Shown here piece by piece: positions 45,078 through 54,544 of a stretch of 64,000 nt of DNA. Under the pieces are notes generated by a model. It searched no databases and had not been told where the DNA came from. It saw only the letters and a list, made by a program, of their open reading frames with translations. Source of the DNA: Pseudomonas lalucatii. GTDB taxonomy: Bacteria > Pseudomonadota > Gammaproteobacteria > Pseudomonadales > Pseudomonadaceae. The DNA is taken from positions 1,922,001 to 1,986,000 of the forward strand of contig NZ_JADPMV010000001.1 of NCBI RefSeq assembly GCF_018398425.1. Direction: 5' to 3'. The position numbers and the translations under genes are program-made. The number at the start of each line of letters is the position of its first letter. Within the stretch, counting starts at the first letter, position 1.

Positions 45078-46652
45078 ATGTCGCCCGTCGAATCCACCAC
45101 CATTCCGCAACTGCTGGCCAATGCCTCCCAGGCCTTTGGCGACAGCCCGGCCATCGTCGACGGCGGCCGGCGCATCGGCTACCGCGAACTCGACCGGCTG
45201 CGCCAGCAGGCCGCCTATGCCCTGCTCGCCCTGGAGATCCAGGCCGGCGAGCGGGTGGCGATCTGGGCACCGAACATCTGGGAATGGATAGTCGCCGCCA
45301 GCGCCCTGCACAGCGTCGGCGCGGTGCTGGTGCCACTGAATACGCGGATGAAAGGCAGCGAGGCGGCCTTTGTCTTGCGCGAGAGCGGCGCCAGCCTGCT
45401 GTTCTCAATAGGCGAATTTCTCGGCGTCGACTACCCACGTCAGCTGGACGGCGAGCACTTGCCGGCGCTGCGCCAGATCGTCTGCCTGCGCGGCAGCGCG
45501 GCGGATTGCCTGGACTGGGCCGAGTTTCTCGCCCTCGGCCGCAATGTCCCGGCCGCCGTGCTGGCGCGCCGTCAGGTGGCGGTCACGGCGCAGTCGCTGT
45601 CCGACCTGCTGTTCACCTCCGGCACCACAGGCCGGCCCAAGGGGGTGATGACCGAGCACGGACAGAACCTGCGGGTGGTGCGTGACTGGAGCGAGGTGGT
45701 CGGCCTGCGCCAGGGCGAGCGCTACCTGATAGTCAATCCGTTCTTTCACTCCTTCGGTTACAAGGCCGGCTGGCTGGCGGCGCTGATGCGCGGCTGCTGC
45801 ATCTACCCGCAGCAGGTGTTCGACGTCGAACAGCTGATGGCCTGCGTGGCCCGCGAGCGGATCAACGTGCTGCCGGGGCCGCCGACCCTCTATCAGTCGC
45901 TGCTGGCCCACCCCGAACGCAGCCAGTACGACCTGTCCTCGCTGCGGGTGGCGGTGACCGGCGCCGCGGCGATTCCGGTGCAGATGATCCAGCGCATGCG
46001 CGACGAACTGGGCTTCGCGACCATAGTCACCGCCTACGGCCTAACCGAGGCCTGTGGTTTCGCCAGCATCTGCCGCCCCGGCGACCCGCCCGAACTGGTC
46101 GCCAACAGCAGCGGCCGGGCCATGCCCGGCGTCGAGCTGTGCTGCGTGGACGCCGAGGGCCGCCGCCTGCCGCCGGGCCAGGCCGGCGAGGTGCTGGTGC
46201 GCGGCTACAACCTGATGCGCGGCTACTTCAACGACCCCCAGGCCAGCGCCGAGGCCCTGGACGCCGACGGCTGGCTGCACACCGGCGATATCGGCGTGCT
46301 CGACGAGCAGGGCTACCTGCGCATCACCGACCGGCTCAAGGACATGCTGATCACCGGCGGCTTCAACGTCTACCCGGCGGAGATCGAGCAGTGCCTGCTG
46401 CGCTACCCGGGCCTGGCCCAGGTCGCGGTGATCGGCATCGCCGACGAGCGCCTCGGCGAGGTGGCCATGGCCTTCCTGCTGCCGACCCCCGGCCGCACCA
46501 TCGAGGCGTCGGCCGTGCTCGCCTGGTGCCGCGAGCAACTGGCCAACTACAAGGTGCCGCGCCGGGTGCAGGTGGTCGAGGCCCTGCCGCTGAACGCCGC
46601 CGGCAAGGTGACCAAAAATGTCCTGCGCGAGTGGGCGGCCGCCGCAGTCTGA
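45078..46652 (+). CDS. fadD3: FadD3-like acyl-CoA synthetase (HIP-CoA ligase)
   Basis: A 524-residue ANL-family ligase. AMP-binding P-loop LLFTSGTTGRPKG near 178-190, NPFFHSFGYKAGWLA near 218, GPPTLYQSLL, TAYGLTEACG near 318, WLHTGDIG near 395 and the C-terminal catalytic Lys in NAAGKVTK near 513. The FFH-FGYKAG and GPPTIYQSLL-type stretches are those I recall from M. tuberculosis FadD3, which activates the C/D-ring indanedione propionate (HIP) with CoA. Follows an SDR under operator D. Confidence 0.82.
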   Translation: MSPVESTTIPQLLANASQAFGDSPAIVDGGRRIGYRELDRLRQQAAYALLALEIQAGERVAIWAPNIWEWIVAASALHSVGAVLVPLNTRMKGSEAAFVLRESGASLLFSIGEFLGVDYPRQLDGEHLPALRQIVCLRGSAADCLDWAEFLALGRNVPAAVLARRQVAVTAQSLSDLLFTSGTTGRPKGVMTEHGQNLRVVRDWSEVVGLRQGERYLIVNPFFHSFGYKAGWLAALMRGCCIYPQQVFDVEQLMACVARERINVLPGPPTLYQSLLAHPERSQYDLSSLRVAVTGAAAIPVQMIQRMRDELGFATIVTAYGLTEACGFASICRPGDPPELVANSSGRAMPGVELCCVDAEGRRLPPGQAGEVLVRGYNLMRGYFNDPQASAEALDADGWLHTGDIGVLDEQGYLRITDRLKDMLITGGFNVYPAEIEQCLLRYPGLAQVAVIGIADERLGEVAMAFLLPTPGRTIEASAVLAWCREQLANYKVPRRVQVVEALPLNAAGKVTKNVLREWAAAAV

Positions 46653-47064
46653 CCCAGTCCCAGCAGCGCAGCGGCCTGAGGAGGCAGAACCCATGAGCCG
46701 CCCCTGCGCCATGCGCGAAGCCGGGCTGCGCCTGGGGAGCGCAGCCCGGCATCCTGCACCCCTCAGACAGCGCCGAAAGCCGCCTCGAACGCGCCGGCGA
46801 AGCTCCTGCCACCTCACGCTCGGCCGCCAGGGTCTCGGCCTTGAGCATGTCGGCGGCGTCCCCCTCGCACAACTCGGCGAAAGCCGGGCTGGTATGGATG
46901 AAGTCTAGGGGGCGGCGACGAGGAGAAGTTCCAGCGCAACCTGACGGCGATGCTGGACAGCTGCAAGCGTTTCCTCGACTTCGACAAGATCGATGTAGTG
47001 CCCACCAGCCAGTACCCGATCAAGCTGCCGACGGCGGTCTGAGACCAGGTGGCGAGGCCTGCGC
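46653..47064. pseudogene. Intergenic region with decayed coding remnants
   Basis: No intact gene. On the plus strand 46902-47042 reads 46 codons ending LPTAV-stop, with protein-like content (FQRNLTAMLDSCKRF) but no start and an in-frame stop just before. On the minus strand about 46905-46755 reads a protein-like stretch (CEGDAADMLKAETLAAE) that needs a frame change to reach a natural end (FAGAFEAAFGAV). Both look like leftovers of lost genes; I cannot name the families. Confidence 0.4.
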
Positions 47065-47098
47065 AACAACCGACGGGCCCTAGGGCCCGTCGGTTGTT
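47065..47098. terminator. Strong bidirectional terminator
   Basis: A perfect 16-bp stem, AACAACCGACGGGCCC-TA-GGGCCCGTCGGTTGTT, separates the plus-strand fadD3 unit from the convergent SDR-kstD unit. Confidence 0.85.
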
Positions 47099-47104
47099 TG
47101 CACT

Positions 47105-47983
47105 TCAGATCACCCGCGCGGGATGTTGCAGCCGTGGCGCGCCGAGCATCTCGCGGTAGGACGGCGGCTGGCGGCCCGCGGCCTCGCTGATGCCGTAGCG
47201 CGGGGCGATCTCGGCGGTGACCAGGGTCTGCCCGCTATAGCTCGGCAACTCGGGGTCGCCCAGCAGCGCGTGGATCACCCGGCCATTGAACTCGGGCGTC
47301 TCGGCCTGGGCCAGAAACGCCTGGTACTGCTCGCCGTGCTGCGCGCCGGCGAGGCGCGTGCGCTCGGTCAGCTGCGGACCCAGCCACAGCGACAAGGCGG
47401 CCACGCCGCTGCCCTCGAAGTCGATGGCCATGTCCGCCGCCAGCTTGTCGACCCCGGCTTTCTGCGCGCCGTAGGCCGGGCCGTGCATGTAGCAACCGGC
47501 GCCGAACGAGGAGGTGAAACAAATCAGCCCACGGCCCGCCTTGAGCAGCAGCGGCGCGGCGTAATAACTGGCGACATAGGCCGAGCGCAGGCCGACCTCG
47601 AGGATGTCCACCAGCTCCAGCGGCTTGCTCCAGAAGGGGCCCGGCTCGATCAATTGTTCATGGATAAAGGCGGCGTTGTTCACCAGCAGGTCCAGGCGCC
47701 CGCATTCCTCCGCGACCCGGGCGAACAGCGCCCGCACCTGGGCATCCTCGGCATGGTCGCAGTGCACCGCGATGCCGCGACCGCCGGCGGCGCCGATGGC
47801 CGCGGCGGTGCCTTCCAGCGAGCCGTCGAGGGCCTGGCCATAGAGTTTGGAACCGGCCTGGGCCGGGGCGCGACCGGTGACATACACGGTCATGCCGGCG
47901 GCGCCCAGGGCCAGGGCGATACCGCGGCCGACGCCACGGCTGGCGCCGGTAACCACGGCGACTGGGGACGTTGCAGTTGGCAT
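47105..47983 (-). CDS. Short-chain dehydrogenase (DHRS1-like)
   Basis: A 292-residue SDR with TGASRGVGRGIAL near 13-25, a VTGRAP substrate-side loop, NNAA near 110, FTSSFG and YGAQKAG (Tyr/Lys near 172-176). The extended C terminus resembles DHRS1-type proteins. It follows kstD by 15 bases on the same strand, so the two form an operon; a keto/hydroxysteroid role is likely but not shown. Confidence 0.83.
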   Translation of the reverse strand: MPTATSPVAVVTGASRGVGRGIALALGAAGMTVYVTGRAPAQAGSKLYGQALDGSLEGTAAAIGAAGGRGIAVHCDHAEDAQVRALFARVAEECGRLDLLVNNAAFIHEQLIEPGPFWSKPLELVDILEVGLRSAYVASYYAAPLLLKAGRGLICFTSSFGAGCYMHGPAYGAQKAGVDKLAADMAIDFEGSGVAALSLWLGPQLTERTRLAGAQHGEQYQAFLAQAETPEFNGRVIHALLGDPELPSYSGQTLVTAEIAPRYGISEAAGRQPPSYREMLGAPRLQHPARVI

Positions 47984-47998
47984 GGGCAGCTCCTGAGG

Positions 47999-49753
47999 TT
48001 AAGCCTGATCGGCGGATTCGGCGGGCACGCACGGGCTGTGCAGGCGTGGTTTGATCTGGCTCTTGATATGGTTGGCCGCGAGATAGCCGAAGCACATCGC
48101 CGGGCCGATAGTCGAGCCGGCGCCCGGGTAGGTGCGGCCCATCATCGAGGCGGCGCAGTTGCCGATCGCATAGAGCCCGGCGATGGGTTGACCGTCGACA
48201 TGCAGCACGCGGGCATGGGTATCGGTGAGCAGGCCGCCCTTGGTGCCGATGTCGCCGGCGTCGATGCGCACCGCGTAGTAGGGGCCCTTGCTCAGCGGCG
48301 CCAGGCAGGGATTGGGCCGTACATGGGGGTCGCCGTAGTAGCGGTCGAACAGCGACTCGCCCTTGTGGAAATCCTCGTCGCGGCCCTGCTCGGCCATGCC
48401 GTTGAAGCGCTCGACCGTCGCCGTCAGGCCCGCCGGGTCGACGCCGATCTGCCCGGCCAGCGCCGCCAGGCTGGCGGCCTTGTGGAAGTAGCCGCGTAGC
48501 GCCTTGGGCACCTGCCAGTCGGGCTGGGCATAGCCGGGCAGCAGCGCGCCGCAGGGATATTTGCGCCTGAATTCGGCGTCGAAGACCATCCAGCAGGGCA
48601 CGCTGGTCGCGCCTTCGCGGTTGTGCGCGTACATGGCGTAGACGATGTCGGTGTAGGGCGCCGCCTCGTTGACGAAGCGCTGGCCGGCGGAATCGACCAG
48701 GATGCAGCCGGGCAAGTTGCGCTCGACGAACATCGCCCGCTGTTTCTCCTCGCCGGCGACGTGGCTGGTCGGCGCCCACCAGCTGTGCGCCATCAGCGCG
48801 GTGGCCGCGCCTATGCCCTGACCGGCACGAATCGCATCGCCGGTATTGTTGGGCGGCGTGGCGCTCCAGGCGGCTTGCGAGGGTTGCGGCAGGTACTGCG
48901 CGCGCATCGCCTGGTTACGCTCGAAGCCGCCGGCACCGAGGATCACGGCATGCCGCGCCTTGATCCGCAGCGGCTGTCCCTCGCGACTGACCAAGGCGCC
49001 GCAGACCCGCCCGTCGTCGATGATCAACTCGTCCAGGGCGCAGTTCAGCCACAGCGGCACGCCACGGTCCAGCAGCGAGGCACGCAGGGCGCCGATCAGC
49101 GCGTTGCCCAGGGTCAGGAAACGGTCGCGGCGCGACAGCCTCCGGCCCTGCCAGTCGCGCCAGTAGCGCCACAGCACCTTGGCGGTCAGGCGCAGCCAGC
49201 CGGGGCCGCGACACAGCAGCACCTGCGCTTCCTTCATGGTCATGGCCATGCGTCCCAGCATCAGGGTGCCGGGCGATGGCGCGCGCATGCGCAAAAATTC
49301 CTCGCCCAGCTCGGCGGCGTCGAACGGCAGCGGGTCCATGGAGCGGTAGCCCGGCTTGCCGCCTGCCACCTCCGGGTAGTAGTCGGCGTAACCGGGCTGC
49401 GCCTCGAAGCGCACCCGGCTGTGCCGCTCGAGGTACTCGACCATCTCGCGGCCGCGTTCGACATAGGCCTCGATACGCCCGTCGTCGACCTCCCCCTGGG
49501 TCACCGCCTGGATATAGCGGATGCCCTCCTCCACCGAGTCGCTGCCGCCGAGGGCGGCGATGCGGTGATTGTTGGGAATCCAGATGCCCCCGCCGGACAC
49601 CGCCGAGGTGCCGCCGTACTGCTCGCTCTTCTCGATCAGCAGCACGTCGAGGCCGAGGTCGTGGGCGCGCAAAGCGGCGGTCATGGCGCCGGCGCCGGAG
49701 CCGACCACCAGCACATCGCAGGCTTCATCCCAGTAGATCGTGCCGTCATTCAT
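47999..49753 (-). CDS. kstD: 3-oxosteroid delta1-dehydrogenase KstD
   Basis: A 584-residue flavoprotein. FAD-binding DVLVVGSGAGAMTAA is near 13-27, GGTSAVSGGGIWIPNN near 43-58, GYADYYPEVAGGKPG near 118-132, KGPYYAV with the conserved Tyr near 491 and GTKGGL just after, and the C-terminal MGRTYPGAGSTIGPAMCFGYLAA that closes the FAD site in KstD proteins. It introduces the C1-C2 double bond into 3-ketosteroids; with KshAB this opens ring B. First gene of a minus-strand kstD-SDR unit behind operator G. Confidence 0.88.
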   Translation of the reverse strand: MNDGTIYWDEACDVLVVGSGAGAMTAALRAHDLGLDVLLIEKSEQYGGTSAVSGGGIWIPNNHRIAALGGSDSVEEGIRYIQAVTQGEVDDGRIEAYVERGREMVEYLERHSRVRFEAQPGYADYYPEVAGGKPGYRSMDPLPFDAAELGEEFLRMRAPSPGTLMLGRMAMTMKEAQVLLCRGPGWLRLTAKVLWRYWRDWQGRRLSRRDRFLTLGNALIGALRASLLDRGVPLWLNCALDELIIDDGRVCGALVSREGQPLRIKARHAVILGAGGFERNQAMRAQYLPQPSQAAWSATPPNNTGDAIRAGQGIGAATALMAHSWWAPTSHVAGEEKQRAMFVERNLPGCILVDSAGQRFVNEAAPYTDIVYAMYAHNREGATSVPCWMVFDAEFRRKYPCGALLPGYAQPDWQVPKALRGYFHKAASLAALAGQIGVDPAGLTATVERFNGMAEQGRDEDFHKGESLFDRYYGDPHVRPNPCLAPLSKGPYYAVRIDAGDIGTKGGLLTDTHARVLHVDGQPIAGLYAIGNCAASMMGRTYPGAGSTIGPAMCFGYLAANHIKSQIKPRLHSPCVPAESADQA

Positions 49754-49829
49754 GGGACCATCTCCGCTCAGGGTCTAGAGGACAAGGAGCCGCCGCCGTC
49801 AGCCCGGAGCTGTGCGCAGTCGACCCGGG

Positions 49830-49875
49830 ATTGTTCGCAGCAGTCGCGCCGAGAGGCATCGTCCGATGGGACTAA
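49830..49875 (-). promoter_or_regulatory. Cluster operator/promoter G (before kstD)
   Basis: On the minus strand TAGTCC-CATC-GGACG-GATG (49875-49857; one extra base against the consensus) is followed after 21 bases by AACAAT (49835-49830). It points at kstD, whose start is 76 bases further. Confidence 0.65.
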
Positions 49876-49907
49876 AATCATGGGAGAAAACCTGCGCCGA
49901 TCGGGTT

Positions 49908-49952
49908 AGTCCGCTTGGACGATGTTGGTCCTTAGACGATGACTCCATAGTC
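49908..49952 (+). promoter_or_regulatory. Cluster operator/promoter B (before DUF1302 gene)
   Basis: TAGTCC-GCTT-GGACGATG (49908-49925) and CATAGT (49947-49952) 21 bases later, 65 bases before the DUF1302 gene. A degenerate second half (GGTCC-TTA-GACGATG, 49928-49942) follows directly. Confidence 0.75.
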
Positions 49953-50017
49953 ACACCAGCTCCCCCAAAAAACCTGAAACGCAGGTCGGGTAGCACCGAC
50001 TTCTGTATGAGGACGAC

Positions 50018-51595
50018 ATGATAAAAACAACAATCGCCCCGCAACCGCTACGCACCGCCATCCGCCTCGGCCTGGCCGTGTTCGCCGGCGGCCTGGCCAG
50101 CCAGGCCAGCGCCCTGTCCTTCCAGCCCAGCGATGAGCTGAGCATCGACTGGGACACCACCCTGAGCTACAGCCTGGCCTGGCGCACCGAAGGTCGCGAT
50201 CGGCGGCTGACCGCTAACGCCAATGGCAACGACGGCGACAATGCCTTCGACAAGGGCAGCCTGATCAACAACCGCGTCGGCTTCCTCACCGAGGCGGACT
50301 TCAAATGGCGCGGCGACTACGGTCTGTTCATGCGCGCCGCCGGCTTCTACGACCGGGTCTACGACCAGGGTAACGACAACGACAGCGGCACTTCCAACTG
50401 CTTCGCCGGGGGTCAATGTTCGCGTCCCGACCGTTTCTCCCAGGAGACCATCGACCAGCACCGCGAGGACCTGCGCCTGCTCGATTCCTACTTCTACGGC
50501 AGCTGGGAGCTGGGCGGGCGCAACCTCAACCTGCGCCTCGGCGATCAGGTGGTGAGCTGGGGCGAGAGCCTGTTCTACCAGGGCATCTCCTCGGCGCAGA
50601 GCCCGGTGGACGCGACCAAGGCGACCACCCCGGGGGTCGAGGTCAAGGAGATCCTGCTGCCGGTCGGTCAACTGTTCGGCCAGTTCAACCTGACCGACAA
50701 CCTCGACCTGCAGGCCTACTACCAGTACGAATGGGAGAAGACCGAACTGTTCGGGGTCGGCAGCTACTTCTCCACCACCGATTTTATCGACGAAGGCGGC
50801 TTCAACGACTCCACCGGCTTCCTCCGTCGGCTGAGGGACGACAAGCCGAGTGACAGCGGCCAGTACGGCATGGCCCTGACCTACACCGCCGAATCGCTGA
50901 ACAACACCGAGTTCGGCCTCTACTATTCGCGCTTCCACGCCAAGACCCCGGTGCTGGACTTCCAGACCGAGCTGGGCAGCTACCGGGCGCGCTACTTCGA
51001 CAACATCGACCAATACGGTGCCAGCTTCGCCACCGTGCTCGGCGAGACCAGCTTCGCCGGCGAGGTCAGCTACCGCGACGGCCAGCCGGTGTTGGTCGAC
51101 AACGGCTTCGGCAGCCCGGTCAAAGCCGAGACCCTGCAGGCGCAGATGTCGATGATTCACGTGCTTGGTCCGACCGTCTGGGCGGACAACACCACCCTGG
51201 TCGGCGAGGTGATCTACAACACCGTGCTGAGCAACGACGAATCGCAGCCCTTCACGCCCTTCCCAGGCTTCACCCTGCCGGGCACCGACACCCTGTTGTT
51301 CGACCGCGACGCCTGGGGCTACACCGTGCAGGCGACCCTCGACTACAACAACGTGTTCAGCGGCTGGGACATGTCGCTGCCCATCACCTACAGCACCGCC
51401 GCGCAAGGCGACAGCTCGCTGCTGGGTTCGATCAACTCGGGTGAGGGCGACGACCGCATGAGCATCGGCAGCTCCTGGCGCTATCTCGGCAACTTCACCG
51501 TGGAGGCTAGCTACAACGCCTATCTGGGCAACGCCAAGAACTCCCCCCTGGCGGATCGCGACCACCTCGCGCTCAACTTCAAGTACCGTTTCTGA
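50018..51595 (+). CDS. DUF1302 family exported protein
   Basis: A 525-residue DUF1302 protein with a signal peptide (about 1-33, cut after SQASA) and a beta-rich mature part ending in the aromatic NFKYRF, the signature of an outer-membrane barrel. Proteins of this family occur next to DUF1329 in clusters for degradation of hydrophobic compounds, where an uptake or surface role is suspected. Here it heads a two-gene unit under operator B. Confidence 0.85.
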   Translation: MIKTTIAPQPLRTAIRLGLAVFAGGLASQASALSFQPSDELSIDWDTTLSYSLAWRTEGRDRRLTANANGNDGDNAFDKGSLINNRVGFLTEADFKWRGDYGLFMRAAGFYDRVYDQGNDNDSGTSNCFAGGQCSRPDRFSQETIDQHREDLRLLDSYFYGSWELGGRNLNLRLGDQVVSWGESLFYQGISSAQSPVDATKATTPGVEVKEILLPVGQLFGQFNLTDNLDLQAYYQYEWEKTELFGVGSYFSTTDFIDEGGFNDSTGFLRRLRDDKPSDSGQYGMALTYTAESLNNTEFGLYYSRFHAKTPVLDFQTELGSYRARYFDNIDQYGASFATVLGETSFAGEVSYRDGQPVLVDNGFGSPVKAETLQAQMSMIHVLGPTVWADNTTLVGEVIYNTVLSNDESQPFTPFPGFTLPGTDTLLFDRDAWGYTVQATLDYNNVFSGWDMSLPITYSTAAQGDSSLLGSINSGEGDDRMSIGSSWRYLGNFTVEASYNAYLGNAKNSPLADRDHLALNFKYRF

Positions 51596-51618
51596 AGCCT
51601 CTGACGGAGGAATCCAGC

Positions 51619-52998
51619 ATGACCCTAAGATCCCACTTCCTGCTGCATACGGCCCTGGCCGCCGCGCTGCTCGGCGCCAGCCTGGCCGCCCAAGCCAAGG
51701 TCGGCCCGGAACAAGCCGCCCGCCTGGGCCAGGACCTGACCCCCATGGGCGCAGAGAAGGCCGGCAACGCCGACGGCAGCATCCCCGCCTGGTCCGGCCA
51801 ATGGCGCGGCGCGCCGCCCCATGTGCAGTTCGCCGGCCCGGGGGCGGTCTACCCGGACCCCTACGCCGACGAGAAGCCGCTGTTCGTCATCACCGCCGAG
51901 AACATGGCGCAGTACGCCGACAACCTCAGCGACGGCCAGCAGGCGCTGCTCAAACGCTACCCCAGCACCTTCAAGATTCCGGTCTACCCCAGTCATCGCG
52001 ACTTCCGTTATGACCAGAAGAGCGAGGAATACATCAAGCACAATGCCCTCAACGCCGAACTGATCGACGGCCCTAGCGTCAAGAACGCCTTCGGCGCCTC
52101 GCCCTTCCCGGTCCCGCAGAATGGCAACGAGCTGATACTCAACCACACCATGCAGGGGCGCGCCGCGAAAGAAGAAGCCGCCTACCTTCAGGCGGTGAAC
52201 TACGCCGACGGCAACAAGGTGTTCGAAAAGGTCAATTACAAGATCTACTCGGTCTGGTCCGACCCGGGCAAAAGCCTGGATACCCTCGGCGGCATGTTCA
52301 CCCACTTCCTGCTCACCACCCTGGAGCCGGTGCGCAAGAAGGGCGAGATGGTGGTGGGTCACGAGTTCGTCAACCCGGTGGGCAATCCGCGCCAGGCCTG
52401 GATGTATGCACCGGGACAGCGCCGGGTGCGCCGTGCGCCCACCGTCGGCTATGACTCGCCCACCGGCGCCGGCGGTTTCCGCGTGTACGACGAGGATCGT
52501 CTGTTCAACGGCGCCCCGGATCGCTACGAGTGGACGCTCAAGGGCAAGAAGGAGCTGTACATCCCCTACCACAACTACAGGCTCGATGATCCCAGCGTGA
52601 CCACCGAGCAACTGTTGGCCACCAATGGGCATCTCAATCCCGACCACATGCGCTATGAGAAACACCGGGTCTGGGTACTGGAGGCCAAACTCAAACCCAA
52701 CAGCCGGCATATCTATGCCAAGCGCGTGCTCTACCTCGACGAGGACTCCTGGGCCGCCGTGCTGGCCGACAACTACGACAGCCGTGGGCAATTCTGGCGC
52801 ACCAATATGCAGACCTCGATCTACGCCTACGACATGCAGCGTTATCACTCCCGCCTGGGTGTGTACCACGACCTGATCGCCGGCTCCTACATGGTCGACC
52901 GCCTGCTGGTCGATCAGCAGCCGGCCCTGCTCAATGCCAGCAGCTTCAGCGAAAGCGACTTCACCCCCAGCAACCTGCGCAAGCTGGGCACCCGCTAA
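51619..52998 (+). CDS. DUF1329 family exported protein
   Basis: A 459-residue DUF1329 protein with a signal peptide cut after LAAQA (about residue 26). The mature protein starts KVGPEQAARLGQDLTPMGAEKAGN, typical of the family, and resembles LolB/outer-membrane-lipoprotein sorting folds by family description. Paired with DUF1302 in steroid and other catabolic clusters. Function unproven; transport or envelope handling of hydrophobic substrates is the usual guess. Confidence 0.85.
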   Translation: MTLRSHFLLHTALAAALLGASLAAQAKVGPEQAARLGQDLTPMGAEKAGNADGSIPAWSGQWRGAPPHVQFAGPGAVYPDPYADEKPLFVITAENMAQYADNLSDGQQALLKRYPSTFKIPVYPSHRDFRYDQKSEEYIKHNALNAELIDGPSVKNAFGASPFPVPQNGNELILNHTMQGRAAKEEAAYLQAVNYADGNKVFEKVNYKIYSVWSDPGKSLDTLGGMFTHFLLTTLEPVRKKGEMVVGHEFVNPVGNPRQAWMYAPGQRRVRRAPTVGYDSPTGAGGFRVYDEDRLFNGAPDRYEWTLKGKKELYIPYHNYRLDDPSVTTEQLLATNGHLNPDHMRYEKHRVWVLEAKLKPNSRHIYAKRVLYLDEDSWAAVLADNYDSRGQFWRTNMQTSIYAYDMQRYHSRLGVYHDLIAGSYMVDRLLVDQQPALLNASSFSESDFTPSNLRKLGTR

Positions 52999-53189
52999 GT
53001 CCTGGCCTGGCTGCGCGCCACGCGCGCCAGCCAGGCATCGGCTTAGCTGCATGCCCTGAGGCCGACGCGCCTCCCCCAGCATTCAAGCACTCACACACCC
53101 GTAATTGAGCGGCCTTCGCCTGGTTGTGCACAGACGAGGGCCCTTCAACCCGGGCCCAAGGCTGCCGCGCGCCTGTCATACCCGCTCGA

Positions 53190-53209
53190 CCGCCTGGCGG
53201 GCCTTTTTT
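53190..53209 (+). terminator. Terminator-like hairpin after DUF1302-DUF1329 unit
   Basis: CCGC-CTG-GCGG followed by GGCC and TTTTTT. A short stem but with a good T-run; it also lies close upstream of the SurE-like gene. Confidence 0.55.
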
Positions 53210-53242
53210 GCCCTTCGGCTAAACCCTGTGGAGACAATAACA

Positions 53243-54232
53243 ATGAGAAACCTGCTAGCCACTTCACTGACCCTGGTCGCCGTGTCCCTGGCGCCGTCGG
53301 CCCATGCCCTGAACATCTTGCTGACCAACGACGACGGTTGCCGCGCCCCCGGTATCGCCGCGGTGCACCAGGCCCTGATCGCCGCTGGCCATCAGGTCAC
53401 CCTGGTGGCCCCGGCGCTCGACAACAGCGGCATAGGCGCGGCCAGCGTGGTCAGCCCCGGCCAGGCCCTGGCGGTGACCGAACTGGCCCCCGGCAAGTAC
53501 TGCGTCGGCGCGCCTGCCGAGCATGCCCCGGAGCATGGCAAGAACGGCGCCATCGGCACCCCGGTGGACGCGGTCAACCTCGGCCTCGACCTGCTGCTCA
53601 AGGACAATCCGCCGGACCTGGTGGTCTCCGGCACTAACTTCGGCGACAACGTCGGCCCGCTGACGCAGATGTCCGGCACGGTCAACGCCGCCGTACGGGC
53701 CATGTTCAAGGGGGTGCCGGCGATCGCGGTGTCCACTGGCATCGACCTCGAACTGATCATGCGCGACCGCCAGGCCGGATACCTGAAGACCCTCAACGCC
53801 CTGGACGACACCGCCAACTTCGCCGTCAAGGTGATCGACAAGGCCAGCGCGGAAGGCGCCAAGGCCAAACAGCAGTGTGTTAAGAGCGGCGGCAAGGCCA
53901 AGCCGTTCTGCGAACTGAACGTACTCGGCCTGCCCGGCACCACGGGGCTGAACATCAACTACCCGGCCCGTGAGGCCGGTGAGGTGCAAGGCGTCAGTTA
54001 TGCGCCGATCGGCGACTGGGGCATGGTCGGCTTCCAGACCCAGCGTGGCGGCGACGGTGTGGTCCGGGTCAATCTGGCGCCACCGCCGACGCCAACCGCC
54101 GAGCAGCAGCGGGCGGATGCCTACCAGCTGTTCACCGGCAAGGCGGTGATCACCGTCATCGACGGCAATATGAGCGCCCCCGAAGCCCTGCAGCAGCAAG
54201 CCAAGCAGATGCTCGAGGGCCTGACCCCATAG
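53243..54232 (+). CDS. Exported SurE-like phosphatase
   Basis: A 329-residue SurE-family protein. ILLTNDDGCRAPG (metal-binding Asp pair), the Ser of DNSG near 63 and VSGTNFGDNVG (metal-binding Asn) are the SurE active-site motifs. Unlike housekeeping SurE, it has a Sec signal (MRNLLATSLTLVAVSLAPSAHA) and so acts in the periplasm. SurE removes phosphate from nucleoside monophosphates; the substrate here is unknown. No operator is seen upstream; it follows the DUF1302/1329 unit by 244 bases. Well-placed strong terminator downstream. Confidence 0.82.
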   Translation: MRNLLATSLTLVAVSLAPSAHALNILLTNDDGCRAPGIAAVHQALIAAGHQVTLVAPALDNSGIGAASVVSPGQALAVTELAPGKYCVGAPAEHAPEHGKNGAIGTPVDAVNLGLDLLLKDNPPDLVVSGTNFGDNVGPLTQMSGTVNAAVRAMFKGVPAIAVSTGIDLELIMRDRQAGYLKTLNALDDTANFAVKVIDKASAEGAKAKQQCVKSGGKAKPFCELNVLGLPGTTGLNINYPAREAGEVQGVSYAPIGDWGMVGFQTQRGGDGVVRVNLAPPPTPTAEQQRADAYQLFTGKAVITVIDGNMSAPEALQQQAKQMLEGLTP

Positions 54233-54262
54233 GTCCGCCATGAGTTGATGCCCTGGAAAGTC

Positions 54263-54302
54263 AGAAGGCCCCTGCCGGCTTGCGGCAGGGGCCTTCTTTT
54301 TG
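54263..54302 (+). terminator. Terminator after SurE-like gene
   Basis: A 15-bp perfect stem AGAAGGCCCCTGCCG-GCTTG-CGGCAGGGGCCTTCT followed by TTTT. Confidence 0.9.
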
Positions 54303-54348
54303 GCTATGTACCCGTTATGTGTTGCACGGAGCCGGAGTTCTTTGTCGC

Positions 54349-54405
54349 AGCCAGCTTGCTGGCGATCCCTCTCACAGCGGAAAGCATCGCCAGCAAGCCG
54401 GCTCC
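54349..54405. repeat. REP-like inverted pair
   Basis: AGCCAGCTTGCTGGCGAT (54349-54366) and ATCGCCAGCAAGCCGGCTCC (54386-54405) face each other. The cores GCTTGCTGGCGAT/ATCGCCAGCAAG(C) and the CTCCTAC end are those of Pseudomonas REP elements. Confidence 0.7.
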
Positions 54406-54463
54406 TACAGACGCTGTGTCTTGGCCTGTTAGCCATTGCAACAACCAATCGGGACATGGCCTA

Positions 54464-54502
54464 AAACCAAGCCCCGGCAGCGTACGCGCCGGGGCTTGGT
54501 TT
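54464..54502 (-). terminator. Terminator of the RibBA-like gene
   Basis: AAACCAAGCCCCGGC pairs with GCCGGGGCTTGGTTT around a 9-base loop; T-run on the minus strand. It lies 43 bases after the end of the RibBA-like gene. Confidence 0.8.
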
Positions 54503-54544
54503 ATTGTTGCGCCGCCGCAACCAAGCGGATGCGGCGCTAGAGAC

